NCBI GenBank assembly: GCA_036504975.1
Contig: DASXUF010000146.1
Location: forward strand, 1-57,914
Source: Candidatus Binatia bacterium
GTDB taxonomy: Bacteria; Desulfobacterota; Binatia; UBA9968
Length of the DNA stretch: 57,914 bases
Reading direction: 5' to 3'
The translations under genes and the position numbers were made by a program. The notes below the pieces were generated by a model. The model had not been told where the DNA came from. It saw only the letters and a program-made list of their open reading frames with translations, and did not search any database. How positions within the stretch are numbered: position 1 is the first letter of the stretch; each line of letters starts with the position of its first letter. Shown here piece after piece: positions 7,971 through 16,480 of this stretch.

Positions 7971-9332
7971 TCAAAGTCGGATTTGAAGCGCCTTGATGAG
8001 CCTGGAGAGGTAGTTTTTTTCCAGGCCCAAGGCTTTGGCGGCGGCGGTGCGGTTGCCTCGGGTCTGCAAAAGGGCCCTCAGGATGATCTCCCGCCTATAG
8101 GCGGTCACGTCGTCGCGATACGACAAGCTGCCGGAGCGGGGACGCGAGTCGGCCGCGACGATCCTCGGAGGCAGGTCTTGGGGAGTGATTCTCGGTCCCT
8201 GACCCAGGACGACGGCGCGCTCGATCACGTTGGCCAGCTCACGCACGTTGCCGGGCCAATCGTAGGCGATGAGCCTGTCCCGGGCTTCTTTCGTGATCTC
8301 GGTAAAGCCCTTCTTGGTTTCCGCGGCGAAGCGCTGCATGAAAAAATTGGTCAGTTCGGGGATATCCTCTTTCCGGTCTCTCAAAGGCGGAAGCACGATG
8401 GGAATGACGTTCAGGCGGTAGTAGAGATCCCCGCGGAAGCGGCCGTCTTTGACTGCCGCGTCGAGATCGCGGTTCGTGGCGGCGACGATTCTTACGTCCA
8501 CGTGGATGGGCTTGGTCCCGCCGACGCGTTCGAACTCCCGCTCCTGAAGGAACCTTAAGAATTTCGTTTGCAGCTCCGGGGAGATGTCCCCGATCTCGTC
8601 GAGAAAGATCGTGCCGCCGTGCGCCAGCTCCATCTTGCCCTTCTTGAGCTCGTGAGCGCCGGTGAACGCGCCCTTTTCGTGGCCGAACAGCTCGCTCTCC
8701 AGAAGCTCCTTGGAGAGTCCGACGCAGTTGATCGCCACAAAAGGTTTGGCTTTCTCGTCGCCCCAGTTATGGATGGCGCGGGCGAATATCTCTTTGCCGG
8801 TGCCGCTTTCGCCTAAAAGCAAAATGGTGGTCTTGCTGGCCGCGGCTTTCTTGGCCGTCTCTACGGCCTTATTCATCTTGGCGCTCTTGCCCACAACCAG
8901 CCGATAGCGCTCGCCCACCTCGTCCGAGAGGATTTCTACTTCCCGCCGGAGCCTTTCGCGCTCCAATGCCTTCTGCACGATGAGCGCGATATGTTCCGGA
9001 TCGAAAGGCTTGGGGATGAAATCATACGCCCCTTCCTTCATCGCCTGGACCGCGCGCTCGATCGTGCCGTAGGCGGTGATCATCACCACGGTCACGTCCA
9101 TCGCGCGCGCGCGAATCTCCTTCAGCACTTCGAGCCCGCTCATGTCGGGCATCTCGATGTCCAAAAGCGCGATCTGCGGGCTCTGCTTCTCCAGTAGGTC
9201 GAGGCCGTCTTTGCCGCCGGAAGCCGTGAGGACACGGTAATCCAGCGATTCCAGGCGGTCCTTCAAGACCTCCCGGACATCGGGATCGTCGTCTACGACC
9301 AGGATGGTTTCTTCAAAGGATTTCATGGGCAT
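7971..9332 (-). CDS. Sigma-54-dependent response regulator, NtrC/AtoC family
   Basis: 453 residues in the standard three-part order. Receiver domain with acidic pocket VVDDD and phosphoacceptor D58 in LLDIEMPD. AAA+ domain with Walker A GESGTGKE (174-181), the sigma-54-contacting GAFTGA loop (221-226) and Walker B FLDE (243-246). C-terminal Fis-type helix-turn-helix (about 425-450, GNRTAAAKALGLEKNYLSRL). It activates sigma-54 promoters from enhancer-like dyads. It lies three bases downstream of a CheY-like gene and close to a histidine kinase, so it is probably phosphorylated by that kinase. A strong sigma-54 promoter occurs at 34118 in this window, though a direct link is speculative. Confidence 0.97.
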   Translation of the reverse strand: MPMKSFEETILVVDDDPDVREVLKDRLESLDYRVLTASGGKDGLDLLEKQSPQIALLDIEMPDMSGLEVLKEIRARAMDVTVVMITAYGTIERAVQAMKEGAYDFIPKPFDPEHIALIVQKALERERLRREVEILSDEVGERYRLVVGKSAKMNKAVETAKKAAASKTTILLLGESGTGKEIFARAIHNWGDEKAKPFVAINCVGLSKELLESELFGHEKGAFTGAHELKKGKMELAHGGTIFLDEIGDISPELQTKFLRFLQEREFERVGGTKPIHVDVRIVAATNRDLDAAVKDGRFRGDLYYRLNVIPIVLPPLRDRKEDIPELTNFFMQRFAAETKKGFTEITKEARDRLIAYDWPGNVRELANVIERAVVLGQGPRITPQDLPPRIVAADSRPRSGSLSYRDDVTAYRREIILRALLQTRGNRTAAAKALGLEKNYLSRLIKALQIRL

Positions 9333-9335
9333 AAC

Positions 9336-9704
9336 CTAGAGCGTGATGTTGTAGACCTTCTCGATCTTTGCCTTCAGCTCTTCCCATTCGAAGGGCTTGA
9401 GAACGTATTCGTTGGCGCCTTTGGCAATCGCTTCGATCGCCGCCTCTCGGGTGGAGGAGGAGGTGATGATGATGACGGGGATCATTCTGTCCCGCTCGCG
9501 GATGTGTTCCAGGGTTTCGATCCCGCCCATCTCCGGCATCTTGACGTCGAGGAAGACCCCATCGAACTTTTCCGTGGACAGCCTGCTCAGCGCCTCCACG
9601 CCGGTCCCGGCGGTGATCACCGTGAATCCATAAGCCTCAAGACGATCCTGAATCACCTCAACGATGTCTTCTTCATCATCGACGACGAGAACCTTGAGTC
9701 CCAT
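9336..9704 (-). CDS. Single-domain response regulator (CheY-like)
   Basis: 122 residues from the ATG with GAGGAGA upstream; longer readings overlap the kinase gene in another frame and are not credible. One receiver domain: acidic pocket VVDDEED, phosphoacceptor D53 in FLDVKMPEMGG, switch TSSST, and lysine in YVLKPFEW. No output domain, so it works by protein contact or as a phosphate shuttle or sink. Lies between the histidine kinase gene (11 bases upstream) and the NtrC-type regulator gene (3 bases downstream), giving one kinase with two receivers. Confidence 0.95.
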   Translation of the reverse strand: MGLKVLVVDDEEDIVEVIQDRLEAYGFTVITAGTGVEALSRLSTEKFDGVFLDVKMPEMGGIETLEHIRERDRMIPVIIITSSSTREAAIEAIAKGANEYVLKPFEWEELKAKIEKVYNITL

Positions 9705-9715
9705 AAGTTGTCTCC

Positions 9716-11410
9716 TCAGTCGGCCGGCGCTTCCGGTTTCAGCGGCTGCTCTTCGGGCAGCGTAAAGGAAAAGATGCTTCCTCTGCCCGGTTCGCTGCTC
9801 ACCCAGATTTTGCCCCCGTGCATGTCGACCAGTACTTTGGAAATCGCCAGCCCAAGCCCGGTGCCGCCGGATTTGTGCTTTCCGGCCTGAGCAACCTGAT
9901 AGAACTTGTCGAAGATTTTTTCCGCCTCTTCCTGAGGGATACCGGGTCCCGTGTCTGCAACGGATATCTCGGTCCAACCGGCGCCGTTTTTCTGGATCGA
10001 CACACGGATCTGCCCGTGCGGCGGGGTGAACTTGACGGCATTCCCGACCAGGTTTGTCAGCACCTGCACGACCTTGTCTCGGTCGGCCCAGGCGCTCGCG
10101 CCGGCGTCGGGAGAGACGACCTCGAGGCTGATCAGCTTCTCCGATGCCACCGGCCGGATGCTTTCCGTAACCTCTTGGGCCAGGCTTACCAGAGAAAGAA
10201 GGGCCGGCTTAAGATCGATTTTCCCCGCCTCGATCCGTGAGAGATCCAGGATGTTGTTGATCAGCCGAGTGAGCCGGTCGGCGTTCGATTTCATGCGCGT
10301 GAGATAACGGATCTGTTTTTCGTTCAACGGGCCGGTGATGCCGTCCAGCATGTTGTCCGCGGAGCCCTTGATGGCGGTAAGCGGCGTGCGCAGCTCGTGA
10401 GAGACATTGGAGACAAAGTCCGACTTCATCTTGTCGAGATCCCTCAGCCTCTTTTCGTAGCGCTTTTTCTCGGTGATGTCCTTGGCGAGATGGAGGAAAC
10501 CGCTTATATCGCCCTGTTTGTCGCTGATGGGCGATACCGCCAGGGCCACGTCGATCACAGCCCCGTCTTTCCTTTGCCTGCGGACCTCCAGGTTGCGGAT
10601 AACACCGTCGTGCCGGACCTTGTGCCTCAGCTCCTCCGATTCCTTGGCGCGGTTCGGCGGAAGGAGTATCCCCAGGCTTTGCCCGACCGCCTCCTCTTTG
10701 CTGTAACCGAATATCACCTCCGCGCCGCGGTTCCAGGTTAGGATGCGATCTTCCATATCCGTCGAGATAATCGCGTCGCCCGCGTTCTCCACGAGATTTT
10801 CGATGTAGGCCTTGCCGGTGTGGAGCTCTTCATAGAGCTGGGCGTTCTCCAGCGCCGCGCCGAGTTGGGAGCCGAAGGCCTTGAGGAGGTTAATTTCTCC
10901 TTGAGAAAATTTGTGGTACTTACGGCTCCCTACGGCCATTGTTCCCAGGACGCGCCTCTTCGACAATATGGGAACGGTGGCTAATGAAATGATTCCTTCT
11001 TGTTCCATGGCCCGTCTCTTGAAGATTGGATCTTTTCGAATATCCAGAGACACATAAGGCTCGCGAGTTTCAAAGACGATTTTTCCTACGGTCCGGCGAG
11101 GACTGTCCATAGGAGCAATATTGGTCAAAAATTCGGGCGAGGAGAGACCTCGGGCCACACGGACAACCAGATTTCTTGCCTCAGGGTCTAAGCTGCGTAT
11201 ATAGCCCGCATGAAAGCCAAGGATCTCCAGTGATTTGTGCAGGGTTTCACGCAAGATTTGTTCGGTATCGAGAGATTGGGTCGCGGTCTCTGCAATGGTC
11301 AGCAGGGCTGAGAGTTCCCGGGTCCTATGGAGCAACTCCTCCTTTCTACTCGGGCCCGTTAAAGTAGTCCCCTTTCTATCGGTTCTCGGGCGCTTCACGC
11401 GCGGCCTCAT
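9716..11410 (-). CDS. GAF-PAS sensor histidine kinase
   Basis: 564 residues, no membrane span, so a soluble sensor. Order: N-terminal helix, GAF domain (about 35-190), PAS domain (about 203-315, GDAIISTDMEDRILTWN), HisKA dimerisation helix with H338 in SHELRTPL, and HATPase_c with N box NLVGNAVKF, DTGPGIP and GGTGLGLAI. Its ATG overlaps the stop of the upstream unknown gene (ATGA), coupling them. Partners are the receiver at 9336 and the NtrC-type regulator at 7971. The ligand of the GAF or PAS domain is unknown. Confidence 0.96.
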   Translation of the reverse strand: MRPRVKRPRTDRKGTTLTGPSRKEELLHRTRELSALLTIAETATQSLDTEQILRETLHKSLEILGFHAGYIRSLDPEARNLVVRVARGLSSPEFLTNIAPMDSPRRTVGKIVFETREPYVSLDIRKDPIFKRRAMEQEGIISLATVPILSKRRVLGTMAVGSRKYHKFSQGEINLLKAFGSQLGAALENAQLYEELHTGKAYIENLVENAGDAIISTDMEDRILTWNRGAEVIFGYSKEEAVGQSLGILLPPNRAKESEELRHKVRHDGVIRNLEVRRQRKDGAVIDVALAVSPISDKQGDISGFLHLAKDITEKKRYEKRLRDLDKMKSDFVSNVSHELRTPLTAIKGSADNMLDGITGPLNEKQIRYLTRMKSNADRLTRLINNILDLSRIEAGKIDLKPALLSLVSLAQEVTESIRPVASEKLISLEVVSPDAGASAWADRDKVVQVLTNLVGNAVKFTPPHGQIRVSIQKNGAGWTEISVADTGPGIPQEEAEKIFDKFYQVAQAGKHKSGGTGLGLAISKVLVDMHGGKIWVSSEPGRGSIFSFTLPEEQPLKPEAPAD

Positions 11411-11985
11411 CGCGAAGAAATCGGCCCTCCAAGCTCAAAATTATCTCTAAGGAATTGAACCAACTTCAATCGCGGATCCCGTGCCCAGGACTTCATTATC
11501 TTTTCCACCTTGGAATGAGTTCGCCCGCTAGGCCTGCTAGCAAATCCTAGCGCCAATGTGCCAACGCAACGGCGCTTGCTTCCGTTTTTCACCAAAATTC
11601 CAATAAACTTTTGATACATCACTCCGCTCTTAGGGGCTATTCCCTTTGCAGTCATACTTTTTTCAGCCAGGTTGCGGCACCAATCTCGATTCTGGATGGC
11701 CCATCGACGATCCGAAATCGTGTCTTTGTATACCGTGGCATAGTTGTCGTCTCCAAAGCGGTACAAGCCTGGATCTGGATCGTTCCTATCACGTATTTTC
11801 TTTTCCACGTCCTTATCTCCGACCCAGCCGACAAAAAAAGGATGGGGGCCTTCTTCGGCTGATTCGTTGAGACGTAGATTGGCCTGCTTTGCGCCTGCTT
11901 CTTTTAAAATCTCGCGCAGACAATCTCTTATCCGGATGAAGTCCTCCGCCGTTATACCCCCCGGGATTTTCTTTGCTTTAGCCAT
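11407..11985 (-). CDS. Unknown cytosolic protein coupled to the histidine kinase
   Basis: 192 residues from an ATG with a strong GGAAGGAGG upstream; the 28-codon upstream extension is rejected. No signal peptide or membrane segment. The N-terminal 20 residues after MAKAKKIPGG form an amphipathic helix, and the region GILVKNGSKRRCVGTLALGF reads like the paired strands of a GAF-type ligand fold, but I cannot confirm a family. The stop overlaps the kinase start by four bases, so stoichiometric production with the kinase is expected; a ligand-sensing or adaptor role is inference. Codon use does not differ visibly from the neighbours. Confidence 0.75.
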   Translation of the reverse strand: MAKAKKIPGGITAEDFIRIRDCLREILKEAGAKQANLRLNESAEEGPHPFFVGWVGDKDVEKKIRDRNDPDPGLYRFGDDNYATVYKDTISDRRWAIQNRDWCRNLAEKSMTAKGIAPKSGVMYQKFIGILVKNGSKRRCVGTLALGFASRPSGRTHSKVEKIMKSWARDPRLKLVQFLRDNFELGGPISSR

Positions 11986-12168
11986 ATCGATGCCTCCTTC
12001 CGTCCCTGTAAGAAATAACTTTGAACCGTTATTAATTCGTCCCAGTATGAGGCCCCACGTCAACGACAAGCCATAACAAAGGTGAAGCGAAGCTCCTAAC
12101 TCTTAGCTTATGACGTTTATCTTGATATCAATGCGAAGCCGAGATTGTCAAGCTCCCGGAGCTTAATC

Positions 12169-13245
12169 TTATTCCAACCGAAGGAGCTTTCGCGCATTAT
12201 CCGAGAGAATCTTTTGTTTGGCCTCTTCGGAAAGGGCCCGACTATTCTTTATCGTATTGACCGTGCCAGGGCCTACCGAAGACCAGTGAGGGTAGTCCGA
12301 CGCGTACACAATGTGGTCTGCACCGATGTCTTCGATAACCAGGGGCAACGTTTTCTCATCTGGGTTACCGCAGGAGATAAAACAATTGGAAAGATACTCT
12401 GAAGGTTTCTTCTTGATTCCAGGCACATGGTTGGGAAGCTTCTCGTAGTGCTCATCCATCCGCTCAAGCCAATAGGGGAACCAGCCGACGCCGGCCTCGA
12501 GAAAGACAAAGTTGAGTTTAGGAAAACGCTCCACAATGCCGTAGCCGATCACCGCGGCGATGCTGATCATCTCCTCAAAGGGAAAAGAGACTAGGTGGGT
12601 AAAAAAGAAGTTGTCAAAACGCTCGCTCCCGGCAGCGGCGATGTACCCGCCCACATTGGAGTGAACCATGATCGGGACGCCCAGCCGCTCGGCCTCGGCA
12701 TAAAAAGGATGGAACGATATATCCCCCAAGTGCTTGCCGTAGATATTGGTTGGGACACAGATCGCACGCATTCCGAAGTCGTTTATACAGCGCCTGAGCT
12801 CGTCCTCTGATCCTTGGATGTCCGTGAGAGGGATCAGCCCGGCGCCTAGAAGCCTTTCTGGAGCCCGGGAACAGAATTTAGCCAGCCAATTGTTATACGA
12901 ACGCGCCAGGGACATACCAAGCGCCGGAAAGGCATGGCGGGCGCGTGAGAGTGACCCAGTGGGAAAGAGCAGCGCGACATCGATCCCTTCCTGGTCCATA
13001 TCAGCAAGACGAGCCTCCACATTAAACGGGTCCGCCTCGCCTGCGCACCTGTATTTAGGTTTAAGGCCGGGGAAAGTGCAGGCATAACCTTCTTTGGGCC
13101 AAGTTTGGCCGTCAAAGACCCAACGCTTTTTTCCGTCCTCAAATTCTATCAACTTTTGTCTGTACTGATCGAAAGCCGGCTCCAGGGGAAGGTCCTTGGG
13201 CTCCCAGACATGAGCATCAATGTCGATGACGGGATAGCTATTCAC
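12169..13245 (-). CDS. Amidohydrolase family 2 (ACMSD-like) metal-dependent hydrolase/decarboxylase
   Basis: 358 residues from a GTG start (VNSYPVIDIDAHVWEP). This TIM-barrel family removes carboxyl groups or hydrolyses C-N bonds with a zinc. The metal motif appears as DAHVWE (usual form DxHxH or DxHxxE). Other blocks are IDVALLFPTGSL, a mid-barrel IMVHSNVGG, the family's FVFLEAGVGWFPYWLERMD, and YASDYPHWS near the C-terminus, where the aspartate is the typical last ligand. Relatives act on aromatic or ketone intermediates. It is isolated: neighbours lie over 180 bases away on one side and on the other strand. Confidence 0.92.
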   Translation of the reverse strand: MNSYPVIDIDAHVWEPKDLPLEPAFDQYRQKLIEFEDGKKRWVFDGQTWPKEGYACTFPGLKPKYRCAGEADPFNVEARLADMDQEGIDVALLFPTGSLSRARHAFPALGMSLARSYNNWLAKFCSRAPERLLGAGLIPLTDIQGSEDELRRCINDFGMRAICVPTNIYGKHLGDISFHPFYAEAERLGVPIMVHSNVGGYIAAAGSERFDNFFFTHLVSFPFEEMISIAAVIGYGIVERFPKLNFVFLEAGVGWFPYWLERMDEHYEKLPNHVPGIKKKPSEYLSNCFISCGNPDEKTLPLVIEDIGADHIVYASDYPHWSSVGPGTVNTIKNSRALSEEAKQKILSDNARKLLRLE

Positions 13246-13477
13246 GGCTCGATCTTGTCCACTCCGCCCATATACTACATACTACGGGCTTCTCAACTTG
13301 GATGGTATCCCTCTACTTCCTGTAAGGCGGAATAGCTTTCTTTTGGGTAAACATCTTTAGGTGCCCCAGCTCACGCCTGGGGGAAATTATCCGATTAACC
13401 CGTTTTAAGTCAATCTAAACAGCTCCCCACCAAGACACGACATTCAGTCAAGAATCTCTGCGGCACAAAGACGTTGA

Positions 13478-13506
13478 TTGACTTGGGAGGTATTTTCTAA
13501 TATTTA
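13478..13506 (+). promoter_or_regulatory. Possible sigma-70-type promoter
   Basis: TTGACT, a 17-base spacer, then TATTTA, ending 24 bases before the ATG at 13531. The -35 is good and the -10 is poor (three of six). It would serve the operon of small membrane protein, TPR protein, ferredoxin and carboxyltransferase. The rest of 13246-13530 shows nothing else. Confidence 0.3.
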
Positions 13507-13530
13507 CCAATTCAAAGGCGGTTCGATAAG

Positions 13531-13716
13531 ATGCAAGAGCCGAGCGGATGGCAGAATTTTTTGGAGATCGTCACCAAGCCCGACAACATTCCCATCGTCG
13601 GGATGCTTCTTCTGGTCCTCTTCTTCACCTGGGTCGGCATGAGGCAAGCGTTTCGCAACGATAAGCTCATCGAAGAAGGAAGAAAGGACGAAATCCCGGA
13701 AGAGATGTGGAAGTAG
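13531..13716 (+). CDS. Small single-span membrane protein (61 aa)
   Basis: MQEPSGWQNF opens a short polar N-terminus, then a hydrophobic helix about residues 22-37 (IPIVGMLLLVLFFTWVGM), then a charged tail ending EIPEEMWK. First gene of a tight plus-strand operon; the next ATG begins two bases after its stop. No family is recognised. Together with the TPR protein (which has a C-terminal span) and the ferredoxin it may form part of a membrane-associated redox assembly. That is inference from gene order. Confidence 0.75.
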   Translation: MQEPSGWQNFLEIVTKPDNIPIVGMLLLVLFFTWVGMRQAFRNDKLIEEGRKDEIPEEMWK

Positions 13717-13717
13717 G

Positions 13718-14560
13718 ATGCGGGGTTTCCGGGCGGCGACTCTCCTGGGGATCCTGTGGCTGGGTGTGTCCAACGCCCATGGCGTCGGAAGTCCCTTCGA
13801 GCGCGAGCCGCAGTGGGAATTGGGAAGGAAATATTTATCGGAAGGGAAGAGCCAAGAGGCGCGGGCCGTCCTGACGGAGCTTTCTGGGCGATATCCGAAG
13901 GAGCCGGACGTTTACCTTTTTCTCGCGATCGCTTCTTTGCGGTCGCGCGACGTGCGCCGGGCGGAGATCGATATCGGAAAAGCCTTGAGTCTCGATCCAG
14001 ATCACGTCGAAGCGAGAACGCTCCGCGGCTGGATCGCGCTGGAAATGAAGCGGGATTATCCGGCGGCCATCGCCGATTATTCCCGGGTCGCGGAGCTGAA
14101 GCCGGATTGGCCGGAGGCGCACAACAACCTCGGCGTCGCCTGGAAAAAGAAGGGCGATCCGGAGAAAGCCGCGGCGAGTTTCAACCGGGCGCTCGCGCTC
14201 AGGCCGGAATACGGCGAGGCCTGGAGCAATCTCGGTTGGATCCACGCCGAGGAAAAAAAGTGGCGTGAAGCGCGGGCGGACTTCGAGCAGGCGCTCAGGT
14301 CCAATCCCAACGACGAGGGCGCGCTTTACGGGTTGTCGCAGGCTCAGCGGGAGGCGCGCGACTACGCCGGCGCCGAGAGGACTTTGAAAAGCCTTCTCTC
14401 ACGCGCGCCCAATTTCGTCTACTGGCTGGAATGGGGACAGGTCAAGCTCGTGCGCTATTATTGGGTGTTGTTGGTGGGCGCGGGACTGATCTATCTAAAC
14501 TCGCGATATCAACTGACAAGGAGAATACTCCATGGCGGAGCCGACAGCAAAGAAGCGTAA
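13718..14560 (+). CDS. TPR-repeat protein with signal sequence and C-terminal membrane anchor
   Basis: 280 residues. N-terminal signal-like segment (MRGFRAATLLGILWLGVSNAHG), then about five tetratricopeptide repeats (roughly 27-215) with W-LG-Y-A-P consensus residues such as EAHNNLGVAWKKKGDPEKA and EAWSNLGWIHAEEKKW, and a hydrophobic segment near 245-262 (YYWVLLVGAGLIYLNSRY). The repeats would sit outside the cytoplasmic membrane and act as a scaffold. The ferredoxin start lies 29 bases inside its end, so expression is coupled. It is typical of assembly factors of redox complexes, but the partner is unknown. Confidence 0.85.
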   Translation: MRGFRAATLLGILWLGVSNAHGVGSPFEREPQWELGRKYLSEGKSQEARAVLTELSGRYPKEPDVYLFLAIASLRSRDVRRAEIDIGKALSLDPDHVEARTLRGWIALEMKRDYPAAIADYSRVAELKPDWPEAHNNLGVAWKKKGDPEKAAASFNRALALRPEYGEAWSNLGWIHAEEKKWREARADFEQALRSNPNDEGALYGLSQAQREARDYAGAERTLKSLLSRAPNFVYWLEWGQVKLVRYYWVLLVGAGLIYLNSRYQLTRRILHGGADSKEA

Positions 14561-15086
14561 AGGCACGGCGCTCCTCGCCGTCATGGACGAGAATTGTTCG
14601 AGCTGCGCAGGCTCGCCGCTGTGCGAGGTGCATTGTCCGGTCGATAACTGTATTAATCTGCTCTACGAAGAGCTGCCGCAAGGCGGCCTCAAGCCCTACC
14701 GCGTGTGGGTGGACAACGACAAATGCATCGGCTGCCAGATGTGCTACAGCGACGACCTTACCAAAATCCACCAGCACAAAGAGACCGGAGAAATCTACTT
14801 CGAGTACGCCGGGCGGTTTTACGACAGCGCGAAAAAGCCGATCGACGCCGACAAGCTGCCGAAAAAATTCCAGCTTCAGTTGATCGGCACGGAGTCGGAG
14901 GACCGGCTCGACAAAAAGATCTGCCCGTGGGACGCGATCAAGATGTACGAATTCGACGAAGGCCTGGAAGTCTCCCAGTATTTCTACGACCCGGAAAAGA
15001 TCAAAACGGTCAACGGAGTCTACGTCGTCGATCCCGAAGAAAAAGCGCGCCTGGAGGAAAAGCAAAAAGAGATTTACGAAGGATAG
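14532..15086 (+). CDS. Ferredoxin-like iron-sulfur protein with an interrupted second cluster motif
   Basis: 184 residues. Cysteines at 22, 25, 31, 35 (followed by P) and 40 form one 4Fe-4S-like set with a widened second spacing. A second set begins C65-x2-C68-x2-C71 but its final CP member, within ICPWDAIKMYEF, is only at residue 131, so about 59 residues are inserted between the third and fourth ligands of an otherwise classical C-x2-C-x2-C...CP motif. It probably carries two 4Fe-4S clusters and transfers electrons in the cytosol. It lies between the TPR gene (overlap 29 bases) and a carboxyltransferase gene (1-base gap). Confidence 0.85.
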   Translation: MAEPTAKKRKGTALLAVMDENCSSCAGSPLCEVHCPVDNCINLLYEELPQGGLKPYRVWVDNDKCIGCQMCYSDDLTKIHQHKETGEIYFEYAGRFYDSAKKPIDADKLPKKFQLQLIGTESEDRLDKKICPWDAIKMYEFDEGLEVSQYFYDPEKIKTVNGVYVVDPEEKARLEEKQKEIYEG

Positions 15087-15087
15087 T

Positions 15088-16464
15088 ATGGCGAAGAAGA
15101 TCGAGCTGACAGAGACCATTCTGCGCGACGCGCACCAGTCGTTGCTGGCGACGCGCATGCGCACGGAGGATATGCTGCCCATCGCGCCGAAGCTCGATCG
15201 AGCGGGGTTCTGGTCTTTGGAGGTTTGGGGCGGCGCGACGTTCGACGCCTCCTTGCGTTATTTAAGGGAATGTCCATGGGAGCGCTTGCATCGGTTGCGC
15301 CGGGCCATGCCCCGCACCCGATTTCAGATGCTGCTCCGCGGGCAGAACCTGGTCGGGTATCGCCAGTATCCGGACGACGTCGTCGAGAAATTCGTCGAGC
15401 TCGCCGCGGCCGCAGGCATCGATGTGTTCCGGATCTTCGACGCCATGAACGACGCGCGCAACATGAAAGCCTCGATCGCGGCGGCGCTCAAGACGGGGAA
15501 ATTGGTCGAGGGGGCTATCTGCTACACGAGCAGCCCGGTCCACTCGGTAGACTATTTTCTCCGCGTGGCGGAAGAACTGGCCGACATGGGAGTGCAGATC
15601 CTCTGTCTCAAAGACATGGGCGGGCTGCTCCCCCCGCACGTCGCCTACGACCTGGTGAAGGGAATCAAGGCGCGCTTCTCGCTGCCGCTCCACCTTCACT
15701 CTCACTGTACCAGCGGATTGGCGCCGATGAGCTACATCATGGCCGTGGAGGCCGGCGTCGATATTCTCGATACCGCGCTCTCGCCTCTTTCGCAGGGAAC
15801 TTCGCAGCCCGCTACGGAATCGATCGTCGCCGCATTGGAGGGGACGCCTTACACCACGGGTCTGGATCTCAAGCTCTTGGGCGAGATCGCGGAATATTTC
15901 TACGGCGTCCGTCCCAAGTACGCTGAATTCGAAAGTCCCGTCAACAACCAGATCAGGACGGATATTCTGTTTTCCCAGATTCCCGGCGGGATGCTGTCCA
16001 ATCTGGTCGCGCAACTGCGCCAGCAAAACGCCGAAGACAAGCTCGAGGCCGTGCTGCAGGAAATGCCGGAGGTGAGAAAGGATCTGGGTTATCCGCCGCT
16101 GGTGACGCCGGCGAGCCAGATCTGCGGTTCGCAAGCCGCTCTTAACGTGGTGACCGGAAAGAGATACTCGGTCGTGGCCACGGAGACGAAGAACTACGTC
16201 ACGGGTCTTTACGGCCGGCCGCCGGGGCCGATCAGCGATGAGATCAAGAAAAAGGTGTTAGGAAAAAAAGAACCGATCACCTGCCGGCCCGCCGATCTCC
16301 TGAAGCCTGGTTTGGATCAGGCGCGCCAGGAGATCGGCGGCCTGGCCAAAAACGAAGAGGACGTGATCTCCTACGCGCTTTTCCCCGAGATCGCCCGGGA
16401 CTTCTTTCGCGAGCGGGAATCGTCCAACCGTGGTTCGACCTTCGACGGCCAGCACTCGGCGTGA
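15088..16464 (+). CDS. Biotin-dependent carboxyltransferase (pyruvate carboxylase B / oxaloacetate decarboxylase alpha type), no biotinyl domain
   Basis: 458 residues. TIM-barrel carboxyltransferase with the signature LRDAHQSLLATRM near residue 13, DVFRIFDAMNDARN, the lysine of ILCLKDMGGLL that is carbamylated in relatives, and the metal histidines of HLHSHCTSG. Family members move CO2 between carboxybiotin and pyruvate or oxaloacetate. Oxaloacetate decarboxylase alpha usually reaches about 590 residues with a C-terminal biotinyl domain; that is missing here. No biotin carboxylase or carrier gene is present, so partners must lie elsewhere or the enzyme acts on free substrates. Last gene of the operon. 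Confidence 0.93.
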   Translation: MAKKIELTETILRDAHQSLLATRMRTEDMLPIAPKLDRAGFWSLEVWGGATFDASLRYLRECPWERLHRLRRAMPRTRFQMLLRGQNLVGYRQYPDDVVEKFVELAAAAGIDVFRIFDAMNDARNMKASIAAALKTGKLVEGAICYTSSPVHSVDYFLRVAEELADMGVQILCLKDMGGLLPPHVAYDLVKGIKARFSLPLHLHSHCTSGLAPMSYIMAVEAGVDILDTALSPLSQGTSQPATESIVAALEGTPYTTGLDLKLLGEIAEYFYGVRPKYAEFESPVNNQIRTDILFSQIPGGMLSNLVAQLRQQNAEDKLEAVLQEMPEVRKDLGYPPLVTPASQICGSQAALNVVTGKRYSVVATETKNYVTGLYGRPPGPISDEIKKKVLGKKEPITCRPADLLKPGLDQARQEIGGLAKNEEDVISYALFPEIARDFFRERESSNRGSTFDGQHSA

Positions 16465-16480
16465 GCCGAAACCGAACCGC

